The position numbers and the translations under genes were made by a program. 64,000 bases of DNA from Microbulbifer salipaludis (GTDB lineage Bacteria > Pseudomonadota > Gammaproteobacteria > Pseudomonadales > Cellvibrionaceae). The notes below the pieces were generated by a model. It was not told the origin of the DNA. It ran no database searches and worked only from the letters and a program-made list of their open reading frames with translations. Positions 8,424 to 17,196 of the stretch are shown one piece after another. The stretch lies in NCBI RefSeq assembly GCF_017303155.1, contig NZ_JAEKJR010000001.1:744001-808000 (forward strand), in the 5' to 3' direction. Every line of letters starts with the position of its first letter. The stretch's first letter is position 1.

Positions 8424-8669
8424 TTATAGTTTTTGCGTGCCGCGCCAACGGCGTGCGCGCAGGCTGCCAAACGGACGCACGTTGCCGGTGTATTTGTTGA
8501 GGGGGTTGAGGAATTTGTCTACGGCCTTTTCGGCTTCTTCGCGACAGGCGTAGGGGCCGAAGGTCTTGCCGCCGCGGACGGTGAAGTACCAATCGTCGTC
8601 CAGTTTGAAGAAGCGGTCTGCTCGGGGAGGGATAGACTCTCCTTTTTCGCCACGACGATACTGCTGCAT
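8424..8669 (-). CDS. Small DUF6316-like protein
   Basis: An 81-residue protein from ATG 8669 (GAGG ribosome-binding site), beginning MQQYRRGEKGESIPPRADRF. The core WYFTVRGGKTFGPYACREEAE resembles the DUF6316 family of Pseudomonas-type bacteria (from memory). That family looks like a small response-to-query fold of the GYF or SPOR-like type; no function is known. No signal peptide. It converges on hisF with a 22-bp gap. Confidence 0.6.
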   Translation of the reverse strand: MQQYRRGEKGESIPPRADRFFKLDDDWYFTVRGGKTFGPYACREEAEKAVDKFLNPLNKYTGNVRPFGSLRARRWRGTQKL

Positions 8670-8792
8670 GACAACCTCGCTAATACCTCTGTAACGACTT
8701 CTTACTACCGTCCCGCCAATGCCAGCGGTAACAGCACACCCAGTTAAAAGCCTAGCCAATAACCGGGTGTCACTCCCTGTAATTACCGGGAT

Positions 8793-10199
8793 TTACAGGT
8801 CTTCGGCGCGAATTTGTGCCACCTGATCTTTCGCTTTCGGTGCACTGCTTTCTTCAGTGCCCGTGGGTGTGCGACGTACATAGAGATTCAGGCCCTTGAG
8901 CACATTCAGTGCTTCAAACACCTGGTTGTCACGGCTGTACCAGTCGTCCTGCTTGGCCTTGGCCCGCTTGCGATCTTCCGAGCCGCTTTCGGCACCGCCG
9001 TTGCCGTTACCCAGGTGCCCGGCCAGATCCGCTTCGGTGGTGCGTGCGCGGCCGTCCAGGCGGGTAACCTGCACTCTTTCAACGGTGATATCGGGCTTGA
9101 TGCCCTGGGCCTGAATGGAGCGCCCCTTGGGGGTGAAATAGAGGGCGGTGGTGAGTTTGATCGCGCGATCCTGGTTGATCGGGATAACGGTCTGCACCGA
9201 GCCCTTGCCGAAACTGTCGGTGCCCATGACCACCGCGCGGCGGTGGTCTTGCAGTGCGCCGGCGACAATTTCCGCGGCGGAGGCAGAGCCGTCGTTGATC
9301 AAAACCACCAGCGGTGCGCCGTTGGTGACATCGCCGGCACTGGCGGAGTAGCGCAAGTTGGACGAGTCATTGCGGCCCTCGGTGTAAACCACTAGCCCTT
9401 CCTCAAGGAACGCATCCACCACTTCCACCGAGGATTGCAGCACGCCGCCGGGGTTGTTGCGCAGGTCGACCACCAGCCCTTTCAGTTCGCCCTTTTTCTT
9501 CAGCTTTTTCATGGCGCGCATCAGGTCGCCGCCGGTGTCCATCTGGAACTGACTGATCCGCAGGTAGCCGTAACCGTCTTCGAGCATCTCGCCGCGCACA
9601 CTGTATACGCGCACCTTGTCGCGCTTGACGGTGACATCGAAGGGCTCCTTGTGGCCCTTGCGGCCGATGGTCAGGGTGACCGAGGAGCCCACCGGGCCGC
9701 GCATTTTATCCACCGCCTCGTCCAGGCTTACCCCGCGCATGGATTTGCCCGACAGGCGCAGGATCACATCACCGGCGCGCAGTCCGGCGCGGGCGGCAGG
9801 TGTGTCGTCCATCGGGGTAATGATGGTGATGTAGTCGTCTTCGATACCCACCTCGATACCGAGGCCGGCGAATTCACCGGTGGTGTTGGCCTGCAGGTCG
9901 TCGAACGAGCGGCTGTCGAGGTAGGCGGAGTGCGGGTCCAGCCCCTGCAGCATGCCCTTGATGGCGTATTCCAGCAGGGTGCTGTCGTCGACTTCATTGA
10001 CGTAGCCCTGACGGATCTGTTCGAACACTTTGGCAAAGCTGCGCAGGTCTTCCAGCGGCAGTCGGGATTCGGCTTCCTGGACCGCGCGCACGGCGCTGTT
10101 GTCCTGGTCGCCCTGGCTGAGTCCCATCAGCGGAAGAGCGGCGAGAGCGGCGGCGCCAATCAGGCGGGCCAGTGTTTTGGTGGTGAACATCATCTGCAC
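8793..10199 (-). CDS. ctpA: C-terminal processing peptidase (S41)
   Basis: A 468-residue periplasmic serine protease. Signal peptide at 1-29; an N-terminal region with EQIRQGYVNEVDDSTLLEYAIKGMLQGLDPHSAYLD; PDZ domain at about 95-180; S41 catalytic core with the Ser in NDGSASAAEIVAGAL and the general-base Lys in GTDSFGKGSVQ about 25 residues later. The family trims C-terminal tails of periplasmic proteins, including lipoproteins and peptidoglycan hydrolases. It lies downstream of envC, a hydrolase activator, as in Pseudomonas. Gene symbol assigned by family and synteny. Confidence 0.93.
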   Translation of the reverse strand: MQMMFTTKTLARLIGAAALAALPLMGLSQGDQDNSAVRAVQEAESRLPLEDLRSFAKVFEQIRQGYVNEVDDSTLLEYAIKGMLQGLDPHSAYLDSRSFDDLQANTTGEFAGLGIEVGIEDDYITIITPMDDTPAARAGLRAGDVILRLSGKSMRGVSLDEAVDKMRGPVGSSVTLTIGRKGHKEPFDVTVKRDKVRVYSVRGEMLEDGYGYLRISQFQMDTGGDLMRAMKKLKKKGELKGLVVDLRNNPGGVLQSSVEVVDAFLEEGLVVYTEGRNDSSNLRYSASAGDVTNGAPLVVLINDGSASAAEIVAGALQDHRRAVVMGTDSFGKGSVQTVIPINQDRAIKLTTALYFTPKGRSIQAQGIKPDITVERVQVTRLDGRARTTEADLAGHLGNGNGGAESGSEDRKRAKAKQDDWYSRDNQVFEALNVLKGLNLYVRRTPTGTEESSAPKAKDQVAQIRAEDL

Positions 10200-10376
10200 G
10201 TCCTTGGCATTTATCGTTACTGTCCATGAAGAATTGTAGACCCGGCACTCCCGTGAGGTTTGAACTTGGCGGGGAAACGAACTGGCGTGTGTTGCGCAGG
10301 GATAAAAACGCAGCGGGGAGTGTGGTAGGGCAGCATCGCCTGTTTTGCGGGCTTGGTTATGGACGTGGTGGCGGGC

Positions 10377-11522
10377 TTAGCCCCTGCACCACACCGTGGG
10401 GTCCTGCGGCTTGCCGCGGTGGCGGATTTCGAAATAGAGCCCGGCCTGGCTGAGACCGCCGGTATTACCCACCTTGGCGATGGTATCGCCGCGCTCCACC
10501 CACTCGCCGATAGCGCGGGTGAGGGACTGGTTGTGGCCATACAGGCTCATGTAACCATCGCCATGGTCGAGGATGATCAGCATGCCCTGGCCGCGCAGGT
10601 AGTCGGCAAAGACCACGCGCCCCCGGTGAATCGCCTTGACCGGTGTGCCCTCGTTGGCACGCAGGGTGACGCCGGTCCAGGTGATGCCATTGGCGCGGCG
10701 CTGGCCAAAGGCGTTGGCGCGACGGCCGCTGGTGGGCCACTGCATGCGCCCGCGTTGCTTGGCGAATGGGGTCTGGTCGCTGGGGTTGATCAGGCTGGCA
10801 ATGGCGCGGCCCACTTCGTCTACCAGGCGTTGCAGGCGGCTGCGGTCGCTGTGCAGCTGGTTCAGTTCGCCGCTCTTGCTGGCGAGCTGCCGGGCGAGCT
10901 TGTCGAGGGTGCGCTGGCGATTCTGTTGTGCACTCACCAGCGCGCGGCGTTTTTCTTCCAGCTGGCTGCGTTCGTGGGCCAGGGTGTCCTGTTCGCGCTG
11001 GATGCCGGCGCTGACGGTGGAGAGCTGGTCGAGGGTGGAGACGTAATCGCCGATGACGCGATTGCGTTGTTTGAGGAAGTAGTCGTGATAGCGGAGCTGG
11101 CGGGCGATGTGCTGGGGGTCTTGCTGGTTGAGGAGCAGCTTGATCTGCTCCTGGCGACCGAGTCGGTAAGCGGCGGCGACTTCCTGCTCGACCCGCCGCT
11201 GCATACTTCGCCGGGATTCTTCCAGCTGCTGCTCTTCTTTCTTCAGCTCCTGCAGTTTTTCGCCGCGGCTCTGCATGTCGGCTTTGATCTTGTCGATCCG
11301 CTGCAGAAGTTCCGAGATGTCCTTTTCGTTGGACTCCAGGTCCTTGAGCAACTGGTCGCGGTCACTTTTTACCTGGTTAAGTTCCTGCTGCAGGGCCTCG
11401 ATGCGCTGCTTGATCTCCGCGAGCCGCGCCTGCTGTTCTTCGTCCGCCGCCTGCGCGAAGCAGGCGGGGACCAGAAGCAGAGACGACAGCAGGGCTGCAA
11501 TAACGACGGCAGATATGTTCAT
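10377..11522 (-). CDS. envC: Murein hydrolase activator EnvC
   Basis: A 381-residue periplasmic protein: signal peptide 1-26, long coiled coil (about 27-250, rich in Gln, Glu and Leu), then a degenerate LytM/M23 domain (about 265-380). The zinc-ligand positions of active M23 peptidases are altered (GITWTGVTL, MSLYGHNQ), as in E. coli EnvC, which activates the amidases AmiA/AmiB and has no activity of its own. An amiB-type amidase is encoded at 32.5 kb. It sits between gpmI and ctpA on the minus strand. Confidence 0.92.
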   Translation of the reverse strand: MNISAVVIAALLSSLLLVPACFAQAADEEQQARLAEIKQRIEALQQELNQVKSDRDQLLKDLESNEKDISELLQRIDKIKADMQSRGEKLQELKKEEQQLEESRRSMQRRVEQEVAAAYRLGRQEQIKLLLNQQDPQHIARQLRYHDYFLKQRNRVIGDYVSTLDQLSTVSAGIQREQDTLAHERSQLEEKRRALVSAQQNRQRTLDKLARQLASKSGELNQLHSDRSRLQRLVDEVGRAIASLINPSDQTPFAKQRGRMQWPTSGRRANAFGQRRANGITWTGVTLRANEGTPVKAIHRGRVVFADYLRGQGMLIILDHGDGYMSLYGHNQSLTRAIGEWVERGDTIAKVGNTGGLSQAGLYFEIRHRGKPQDPTVWCRG

Positions 11523-11555
11523 GGAGATGGTTCTACCTCGCGGGACTGGCCCGGG

Positions 11556-13100
11556 TTAGTTCACTTTTACCAGCGGCTCACCGCTCATTTCCACCGGCTG
11601 CGGCAGGCCCATCAGCGCCAGCATGGTGGGCGCTACATCCGCCAGGCTGCCACCATCGCGCATGGTGACCTCGCGCTCACCGATGTACACAAAGGGCACC
11701 GGCAGGGTCGAGTGCTGGGTGCTCACCTGGCCGGAGCCCGCATCGTACATCTCTTCCACGTTGCCGTGGTCGGCGGTGATCAGCACCTCGCCACCGGCCG
11801 CCAGTGCGGCTTTGGTCACGCGGTCCACGCACACATCCAGGGCTTCCACCGCTTTGACGGCGGCCTCGAACACACCGGTGTGGCCCACCATGTCGCCGTT
11901 GGCGTAGTTGCAGATGATGGCGTCGAACTTGCCGCTCTCGATGGCTTCCACCAGCTTGTCGGTCACTTCCGGCGCGCTCATTTCCGGCTGCAGGTCGTAG
12001 GTGGCCACATCCGGAGACTGAATCAAAACGCGTTCTTCGCCATTGTAGGGCGCTTCGCGGCCACCGCTAAAGAAGAAGGTCACATGGGCGTATTTTTCTG
12101 TTTCGGCGATACGCAGCTGGGTCTTGTTCTGCGACTGCAGATATTCGCCAAAGGTGTTCACCAGGTTTTCCGGCGGGAAGGCGCAGCTGGCGTCGATGTC
12201 GGCGGCGTATTCCGTGGTCATCACAAAATCCGCCAGCTTCGGGGTGGCGGCACGCGGGAAACCGTCGAAGTCAGGGTCGGTGAAGGCGCGGGTCAGCTGG
12301 CGCGCGCGGTCCGGGCGGAAGTTCATGAACACCATCGCGTCGCCGTCATTTACCGGCGCCGGTGCGCCGATACGGGTGGGGGCCACAAATTCGTCGTTCT
12401 CGTCCCGTGCGTAGGCAGCCTCGAGGCCGGCGAGGGCGGAATCCGCCGTGTGCTCGGCCACGCCCTGGGTGATCAGGTCGTACACCGGCTGCACGCGGTC
12501 CCAGCGGTTATCGCGGTCCATGGCAAAGTAGCGGCCGCTGATGCTGGCAATGTGCGCGTTGCCCAGGGCATCGCACACCTGGGTGAGGCGCGCCAGCGGG
12601 GTTTCCGCACTGCGCGGAGCGGTATCGCGGCCATCGGTAAACGCGTGAATGTAAACCGCCCTGGCACCGCGCTGGGCGGCGAGGGTCGCCATGGCAACGA
12701 TGTGGTCATCGTGACTGTGTACGCCGCCGTCCGACAGCAGGCCCATGATGTGCACGGCGCCGTTGTTGGCAATCGCCTTGTCGACCGCCGCGGTATAGGC
12801 CGGGTTGGTGAAGAAGTCGCCGTCCTTGATCGCCTTGTTGATGCGGGTGAAGTTCTGGTACACCACGCGGCCGGCGCCGAGGGTCATGTGGCCCACTTCC
12901 GAGTTGCCCATTTGTCCTTCTGGCAGGCCCACTGCCATACCGGAGGTGTGGATCAGGGTCTTCGGGCGGCTGGCCCAGATCTGGTCCCAAACCGGGCTCT
13001 TGGCCGCGGCAATGGCGTTGTGCTCCGCGTGCTCACTGTGGCCGAAGCCATCCAGAATCAGCAGTACCAGCGGGCGTTTGGGCGAAGTCTCGGATGCCAT
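11556..13100 (-). CDS. gpmI: 2,3-bisphosphoglycerate-independent phosphoglycerate mutase
   Basis: A 514-residue manganese enzyme that interconverts 3- and 2-phosphoglycerate in glycolysis and gluconeogenesis. The N-terminal metal site is in LILDGFGHS; the phosphoserine nucleophile is in MGNSEVGH; the C-terminal phosphatase-like half carries [11 protein letters not shown]. The length is typical. It is the first gene of the gpmI-envC-ctpA run and is divergent from the rhodanese-grxC-secB run. Confidence 0.97.
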   Translation of the reverse strand: MASETSPKRPLVLLILDGFGHSEHAEHNAIAAAKSPVWDQIWASRPKTLIHTSGMAVGLPEGQMGNSEVGHMTLGAGRVVYQNFTRINKAIKDGDFFTNPAYTAAVDKAIANNGAVHIMGLLSDGGVHSHDDHIVAMATLAAQRGARAVYIHAFTDGRDTAPRSAETPLARLTQVCDALGNAHIASISGRYFAMDRDNRWDRVQPVYDLITQGVAEHTADSALAGLEAAYARDENDEFVAPTRIGAPAPVNDGDAMVFMNFRPDRARQLTRAFTDPDFDGFPRAATPKLADFVMTTEYAADIDASCAFPPENLVNTFGEYLQSQNKTQLRIAETEKYAHVTFFFSGGREAPYNGEERVLIQSPDVATYDLQPEMSAPEVTDKLVEAIESGKFDAIICNYANGDMVGHTGVFEAAVKAVEALDVCVDRVTKAALAAGGEVLITADHGNVEEMYDAGSGQVSTQHSTLPVPFVYIGEREVTMRDGGSLADVAPTMLALMGLPQPVEMSGEPLVKVN

Positions 13101-13442
13101 GGGATCGGAATTCCTGTATTGGGTTGCGTGGAATATCGTTCGGCGTCGGTGCCAGGGGACGGAACTCGCGCGGGAGTTTTACCGCAGGTGGCGGATTTTA
13201 ACCTGTTTCCAGGCTCCGGGTCAGTAATTGAGCCTGTTTTGCCGGCGTGGCAGCGCCGGCGCGCGGTGAAATTGCTGATTAAGAATTGGCCATCATCGTG
13301 TATACTGCGCCACCTTCAAACCGCCGGACTGCATGTGGTGCACAGGGGCTTTCCCGTTGCCGTACAATACCCGGCCAAACGTGACCGACTGCTGCGTCAG
13401 TGGTCCCATTTAAAACAACAATTGTGAATTTCTGGGGGCGAA
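13101..13442. other. 342-bp divergent intergenic region, gpmI / rhodanese
   Basis: No open frame, repeat or RNA gene is recognisable. It must hold the promoters of two divergent units. The best match to a -10 on the plus strand is TATACT at 13301-13306, but no -35 lies at the right distance. Confidence 0.5.
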
Positions 13443-13853
13443 GTGGATTTTTTCGTCTTTATCAGCGAGCAGTGGCTGCTGGTGAGTCTGTTGGTAGCGC
13501 TGATTTACGTGCTGGCGATTACCGAACGTATCAAGGCGGGCAAGCCCGCGTCCGCGAATGAGGCCACGCGCCTGATCAACTCTGAGGATGCCCGCGTGGT
13601 GGACCTGCGCGACCGCTCGGACTTCGTTGCCGGACATATTGTGGATGCCATCCATATCCCGCACAGCGAGGTCGAGAAGCGCATTGGCGAACTGGCACCC
13701 TATAAAGAAAAGACGCTGATCCTGGCCGACAAGATGGGCCAGCACGCGGGACCGGTGGGCCGCCAGCTGAAGAAGGCGGGCTACAACGTGCGCCGCCTCG
13801 AGGGCGGTATGTCCGAGTGGTCGAATCAGAAGCTGCCGCTGGTCAAAGGCTGA
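13443..13853 (+). CDS. Membrane-anchored YibN-like rhodanese-domain protein
   Basis: A 136-residue protein from GTG 13443 (GGGGGCGAA just upstream). One N-terminal transmembrane helix (WLLVSLLVALIYVLAI, about 10-26) is followed by a rhodanese domain (about 35-135): VVDLRDRSDFVAGHI and RRLEGGMSEW. The active-site loop reads ADKMGQHAG, with Asp at the position of the catalytic Cys, so sulfurtransferase activity is unlikely. E. coli YibN, likewise encoded near grxC-secB and gpmI, also has Asp there as I recall. Likely an inner-membrane protein with its domain in the cytoplasm. Confidence 0.85.
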   Translation: MDFFVFISEQWLLVSLLVALIYVLAITERIKAGKPASANEATRLINSEDARVVDLRDRSDFVAGHIVDAIHIPHSEVEKRIGELAPYKEKTLILADKMGQHAGPVGRQLKKAGYNVRRLEGGMSEWSNQKLPLVKG

Positions 13854-13902
13854 TTCGTCGCCCTGAAACCATTCGTCAGAGAAGCCAAGAGGTTATTCGG
13901 TT

Positions 13903-14154
13903 GTGAAAGAAGTTGTTATCTACACCACCCGCTTCTGCCCCTTCTGCGTGCGCGCAAAGTACCTGCTGGACAACAAGAACGTCCCCTATACGGAGATTTC
14001 CGTGGACGGCGACCGCGCCCTGCGCGCGGAGATGACCGCCAAGGCAGGGCGCCATACGGTGCCGCAGATCTGGATCGGCGATCACCATGTGGGTGGCTGC
14101 GATGAGCTGATGGCTATCGAGCGCAGCGGCCAGCTGGATCAACTGCTGGCGTGA
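13903..14154 (+). CDS. grxC: Glutaredoxin 3
   Basis: An 83-residue glutaredoxin using GTG at 13903. The redox pair is Cys12/Cys15 in FCPFC; the cis-Pro and glutathione-binding parts are HTVPQIWIGDHHVGGCDEL. It reduces disulphides and mixed glutathione disulphides in the cytoplasm, for example of ribonucleotide reductase. It is followed by secB, the conserved Pseudomonas/Enterobacteria order. Confidence 0.96.
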   Translation: MKEVVIYTTRFCPFCVRAKYLLDNKNVPYTEISVDGDRALRAEMTAKAGRHTVPQIWIGDHHVGGCDELMAIERSGQLDQLLA

Positions 14155-14291
14155 GGCCCGCCGCGGGCTCAAGAATTTTCCGTGACGTGCCTTGAAAGGG
14201 TATTTCGAGGCCCCCATAAGTAAGACCCATACAGGGAGTCTTTCTATCAGGGAAGGCAGTCAATAATCTATTTTTTACGACAGGCAGTGAC

Positions 14292-14795
14292 ATGGCTGAA
14301 GAACAAAACGGCGCAGCAGTAAACGGCGACGCACAACAAGTCCAATTCGCAATGCAGCGCATCTACCTGAAAGACCTCTCTTTCGAGACGCCGATGGGTG
14401 CCGAGGTTTTCAAGAAGCAGTGGAAACCGGAAGTTAATCAGGAACTGAACACCAAGACCGCCAAGATCGATGAAGATCTGTACGAAGTGGCGCTGACCCT
14501 GACCATCACCGTCAAGATCGAGAACGAGACGGCATTCCTGGTCGAAGTTCAGCAGGCCGGCCTGTTCGGTATCAAAGGTCTGGAAGGCCAGCAGCTGGCT
14601 CAGGCGCTGAACACTGCCTGCCCGAACATCCTGTTCCCCTACGCCCGCGAAGTGGTGGACAACGTTGTGACCAAGGGTTCCTTCCCGGCCCTGATGCTGC
14701 CGCCGATCAACTTCGACGCCCTGTTTGCCGCTGCCATGCAGCAGGCACAACAGCAGGCCGAGCAAGGCGCAGAGAAAACCGACGCAGACGCATAA
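14292..14795 (+). CDS. secB: Protein-export chaperone SecB
   Basis: A 167-residue acidic tetrameric chaperone that keeps presecretory proteins unfolded and hands them to SecA. The family core is visible: [13 protein letters not shown] (about 18-30), [28 protein letters not shown], and [13 protein letters not shown] with [17 protein letters not shown]. It carries an alanine/glutamine-rich acidic tail. A strong terminator follows at 14812. Confidence 0.97.
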   Translation: MAEEQNGAAVNGDAQQVQFAMQRIYLKDLSFETPMGAEVFKKQWKPEVNQELNTKTAKIDEDLYEVALTLTITVKIENETAFLVEVQQAGLFGIKGLEGQQLAQALNTACPNILFPYAREVVDNVVTKGSFPALMLPPINFDALFAAAMQQAQQQAEQGAEKTDADA

Positions 14796-14811
14796 GGCGC
14801 GGTTGTTTCAG

Positions 14812-14838
14812 AAAAAGGCTCCTTCGGGAGCCTTTTTT
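14812..14838 (+). terminator. Intrinsic terminator after secB
   Basis: Stem GGCTCC/GGAGCC (14817-14822 and 14827-14832) closed by a TTCG tetraloop, preceded by an A-run and followed by six T residues. Confidence 0.93.
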
Positions 14839-14909
14839 GTGTCTGACGTAATGGTCTGAGACTTTGCATTCCAGTAAGTTGGGCGGTCTTTTGTTGAATA
14901 AATGAGCTT

Positions 14910-15053
14910 GATGCGAAGGTTCTGATAGCCGGTGCGCATTTACGAGACCTTCCGCGAGAGGGACCTCGCGGAAGAGCCCCCAGGGATGGGTTGAGGGGGG
15001 GCGCCTAGCTCGTGTCTCGTAAATGCGCACCGGCTAGCAGGGCCGCCACGGGC
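14910..15053. repeat. Long inverted repeat element between secB and thioesterase (family element 2)
   Basis: Outer arms 14926-14948 and 15014-15036 are 23 bp and perfect; nested inside is a perfect 9-bp hairpin (14950-14958 with 14965-14973). It begins with GATGCGAAGG (14910) and ends GCCGCCACGGGC (15042-15053), the same edges as the element at 6691-6822, and shares CAGGGATG in its centre. It ends about 20 bp before the thioesterase ATG. Confidence 0.85.
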
Positions 15054-15075
15054 AATCTTACGGAGTACCTGTCCG

Positions 15076-15522
15076 ATGAACTGGGACCTACCAGCCCCTT
15101 TCACTTATATAGTCCGCGTGGAACCGGAACACGTTGACGGCCTGCACCACGCCAACAACGCCGAATACGTGCGCTGGTGCGAACGCGCCGCCTGGCTGCA
15201 CAGCAAGGAACTCGGGCTGGATGTCACCCATTACCAGTCATTGGATCGCGGAATGGCCATTCGGCAGGCCGAGTACGACTATATACTGGCCGCCAGAGAG
15301 GGCGATGAGCTGCGCATTGGCACCTGGCTGACCATGGTCGACGGCCGCCTCAATATGACCCGTAAGTTCCAGGTGTACCGCGCCAGTGACGAGGCCCTGG
15401 TGCTTCGCGCCAGCTGGCAGATGGTGTGCATCGAGCTCTCCAGCGGCAAGCCCAAACGCATGCCGCAAACCTTCAAGGACATCTACTGCCCAGCCGTGGT
15501 TGAGCGCCCAAATACTCCGTAG
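15076..15522 (+). CDS. Acyl-CoA thioesterase, 4HBT (YbgC-like) family
   Basis: A 148-residue hot-dog-fold protein. The 4-hydroxybenzoyl-CoA thioesterase signature is seen at about residues 17-38, VDGLHHANNAEYVRWCERAAW, where the catalytic acid is usually Asp at the start of this motif. It is expected to hydrolyse short acyl-CoAs in the cytoplasm; the substrate is not predictable. Its TAG stop (15520-15522) lies inside the first arm of a REP-like repeat. Confidence 0.87.
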   Translation: MNWDLPAPFTYIVRVEPEHVDGLHHANNAEYVRWCERAAWLHSKELGLDVTHYQSLDRGMAIRQAEYDYILAAREGDELRIGTWLTMVDGRLNMTRKFQVYRASDEALVLRASWQMVCIELSSGKPKRMPQTFKDIYCPAVVERPNTP

Positions 15523-15596
15523 GGTGGATAAGCGCAGCGCATCCACCTTCCCGACAGCCTCAAATATGGTAGATACGCTGCGCTTATCTACCCTAC
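15519..15596. repeat. REP/BIME-like inverted pair
   Basis: Two 29-bp arms (15519-15547 and 15568-15596) are inverted copies differing at three positions. Each arm is itself a hairpin: GGTGGAT with ATCCACC in the first, GGTAGAT with ATCTACC in the second. The arm differences covary, so each small palindrome is kept. The form (GTAGGGTGGATAAGCGCAGC core) is that of the widespread REP sequences mobilised by RAYT transposases. It fills the gap between the thioesterase and the SDR gene. Confidence 0.85.
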
Positions 15597-15623
15597 AAGA
15601 AAGACTTTGCCGGGAGCCTCAAT

Positions 15624-16487
15624 ATGTCTGAAGTCAACACCCTCACCAAAAACACCGGCGCCCTCAAAGGCAAAACCATTTTCATTACCGGTGCCAGCCG
15701 GGGTATCGGCCGCGCCATAGCGCTCAAATGTGCCGCGGACGGTGCCAACATTGCCATTGCCGCGAAATCCGCCGAGCCGCACCCCAAGCTGCCCGGGACC
15801 ATCTTCACCGTGGCCAAGGAAATCGAAGCCGCCGGCGGGGTCGCCCTGCCCATGCAGGTGGATGTGCGCAACGAGGAGCAGGTGGCGGAGGCGATCAAGA
15901 AAACCACCGACACCTTTGGTGGCATCGATGGCGTGATCAACAATGCCGGTGCCATCAACCTCACCAGCGTCGAGGCCACGCCCCCCAAGCGCTACGACCT
16001 GATGATGGACGTGAATGCCCGCGCGGTGTACCTGACCGCGCACCTGGCAATCCCCTACCTCAAGAAGTCCCCCTGCGGGCATATTCTCAGCCTGTCTCCA
16101 CCGCTGAATCTCGAGCCGCGCTGGCTCGGCCCGTTCGCCCCCTATGCGCTGTCCAAGTTCGGTATGACGATTCTGAGTATGGGGCTGGCGGCGGAGCTGC
16201 AGAAGAGTAAGGTCAGCGTGGCGACCCTGTGGCCCCGCACCCTGGTGGCCACCGCGGCGATTGAGTTTGCGGTGGGCAGCCGGGAAATGTTCGAGCAGAG
16301 CCGCAAGCCCATCGTGATGGCGGATGCCGCCTACGAGGTGCTGATCACCGACAACCAGGGCCTGAACGGTGCCCAGTTGATCGACGAGACGCTGCTACAC
16401 GAACGGGGGGTGGAAGATTTCACGCAATATGCGCACAATCCCGCCAAGGCCGGTGAACTGGCAGTGGATCTGTTTCTCGATCCCTGA
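15624..16487 (+). CDS. Short-chain dehydrogenase, HSDL2-like
   Basis: A 287-residue Rossmann-fold SDR. The cofactor loop TGASRGIGRAIA is at about 20-31, NNAG at about 110, and the catalytic YxxxK as YALSK near 175. The K-S-A-E-P-H-P-K-L-P-G-T motif after beta-2 is characteristic of the hydroxysteroid dehydrogenase-like 2 group. The true substrate is unknown; fatty or sterol-like acyl intermediates are plausible given the neighbouring thioesterase. Confidence 0.88.
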   Translation: MSEVNTLTKNTGALKGKTIFITGASRGIGRAIALKCAADGANIAIAAKSAEPHPKLPGTIFTVAKEIEAAGGVALPMQVDVRNEEQVAEAIKKTTDTFGGIDGVINNAGAINLTSVEATPPKRYDLMMDVNARAVYLTAHLAIPYLKKSPCGHILSLSPPLNLEPRWLGPFAPYALSKFGMTILSMGLAAELQKSKVSVATLWPRTLVATAAIEFAVGSREMFEQSRKPIVMADAAYEVLITDNQGLNGAQLIDETLLHERGVEDFTQYAHNPAKAGELAVDLFLDP

Positions 16488-16526
16488 CGTACCCAGGCCA
16501 GATACCGTGGTAATTGGGGGGATGTT

Positions 16527-17123
16527 GTGGACAAGAGTGACCTGGAAGACTTTCGCGGTGCGATGGGCGAGCTGGGGGATGTTAAGCCACTGTCCCCCCG
16601 ACAGCGCGAGAGCGCCTTGCGCAAAACCACCAAAGACCCGCTCAACCAGCGCGCGCGGCGCGAATCTGCAACCGCCCAGACCTACCGGGAGCTCAACCCC
16701 CTGGGGGGCGAATTTGTCGAGCCGGTGGAGCCGTTCGATCCCATTGAATTCAAGCGCGACGGCGTGCAGAACGGCGTGTACCGCAATCTCCGTCTCGGTA
16801 AATACACCGTGGATGCGCGCCTGGACCTGCACAACCACACCGTGGAAATGGCCCGCAGTGCGCTGTATCAGTTTGTGCGGGACTGTGTGGAGGCGGATGT
16901 GCGCTGTGCGTTGATCACCCACGGCAAGGGTGAGGGGCGCAAGTCCCCGGCGATGCTGAAAAGCTGCGTGAATGCCTGGCTGCCACAGTTGCAAGAAGTG
17001 CTCGCGTTTCACAGTGCGCAGAAGCAGCACGGCGGTCTCGGCGCGACGTATATCCTGCTGCGCAAAAGTGAGCGCAAGCGCCAGCAGAACCTGGAGCAGC
17101 ACCAGCGCCGCTCGCGCCCCTGA
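16527..17123 (+). CDS. Smr-domain protein (SmrA/YdaL-like)
   Basis: A 198-residue protein from GTG 16527. The N-terminal half is charged and poorly structured (DKSDLEDFRGAMGELG...). The C-terminal Smr domain (about 95-185) shows LDLHNHTVEMAR, the THGKGEGRKSP loop and a closing HGGLGATYILLRKSERKR. Smr domains of this kind are nicking endonucleases or ribosome-associated nucleases; in this stand-alone form the role is not settled. A terminator follows. Confidence 0.9.
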   Translation: MDKSDLEDFRGAMGELGDVKPLSPRQRESALRKTTKDPLNQRARRESATAQTYRELNPLGGEFVEPVEPFDPIEFKRDGVQNGVYRNLRLGKYTVDARLDLHNHTVEMARSALYQFVRDCVEADVRCALITHGKGEGRKSPAMLKSCVNAWLPQLQEVLAFHSAQKQHGGLGATYILLRKSERKRQQNLEQHQRRSRP

Positions 17124-17153
17124 AGCGACGCCCTATCCAATCAAAACCTGTTC

Positions 17154-17179
17154 AGGCAGCCCCGGAGGCTGCCTTTTTT
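17154..17179 (+). terminator. Intrinsic terminator between convergent genes
   Basis: Stem AGGCAGCC/GGCTGCCT (17154-17161, 17167-17174), 5-nt loop, then T residues to 17179. It follows the Smr gene and precedes the convergent lipoprotein gene end at 17197. Confidence 0.9.
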
Positions 17180-17196
17180 GTGGTGCCGGCGGCAGT

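Noticed and set aside
10353..13427. A 1024-codon open frame on the plus strand over envC and gpmI
   Set aside because: Shadow of two clear minus-strand genes with complete catalytic motifs; the plus translation is Val/Gly/His-rich without any family motif.
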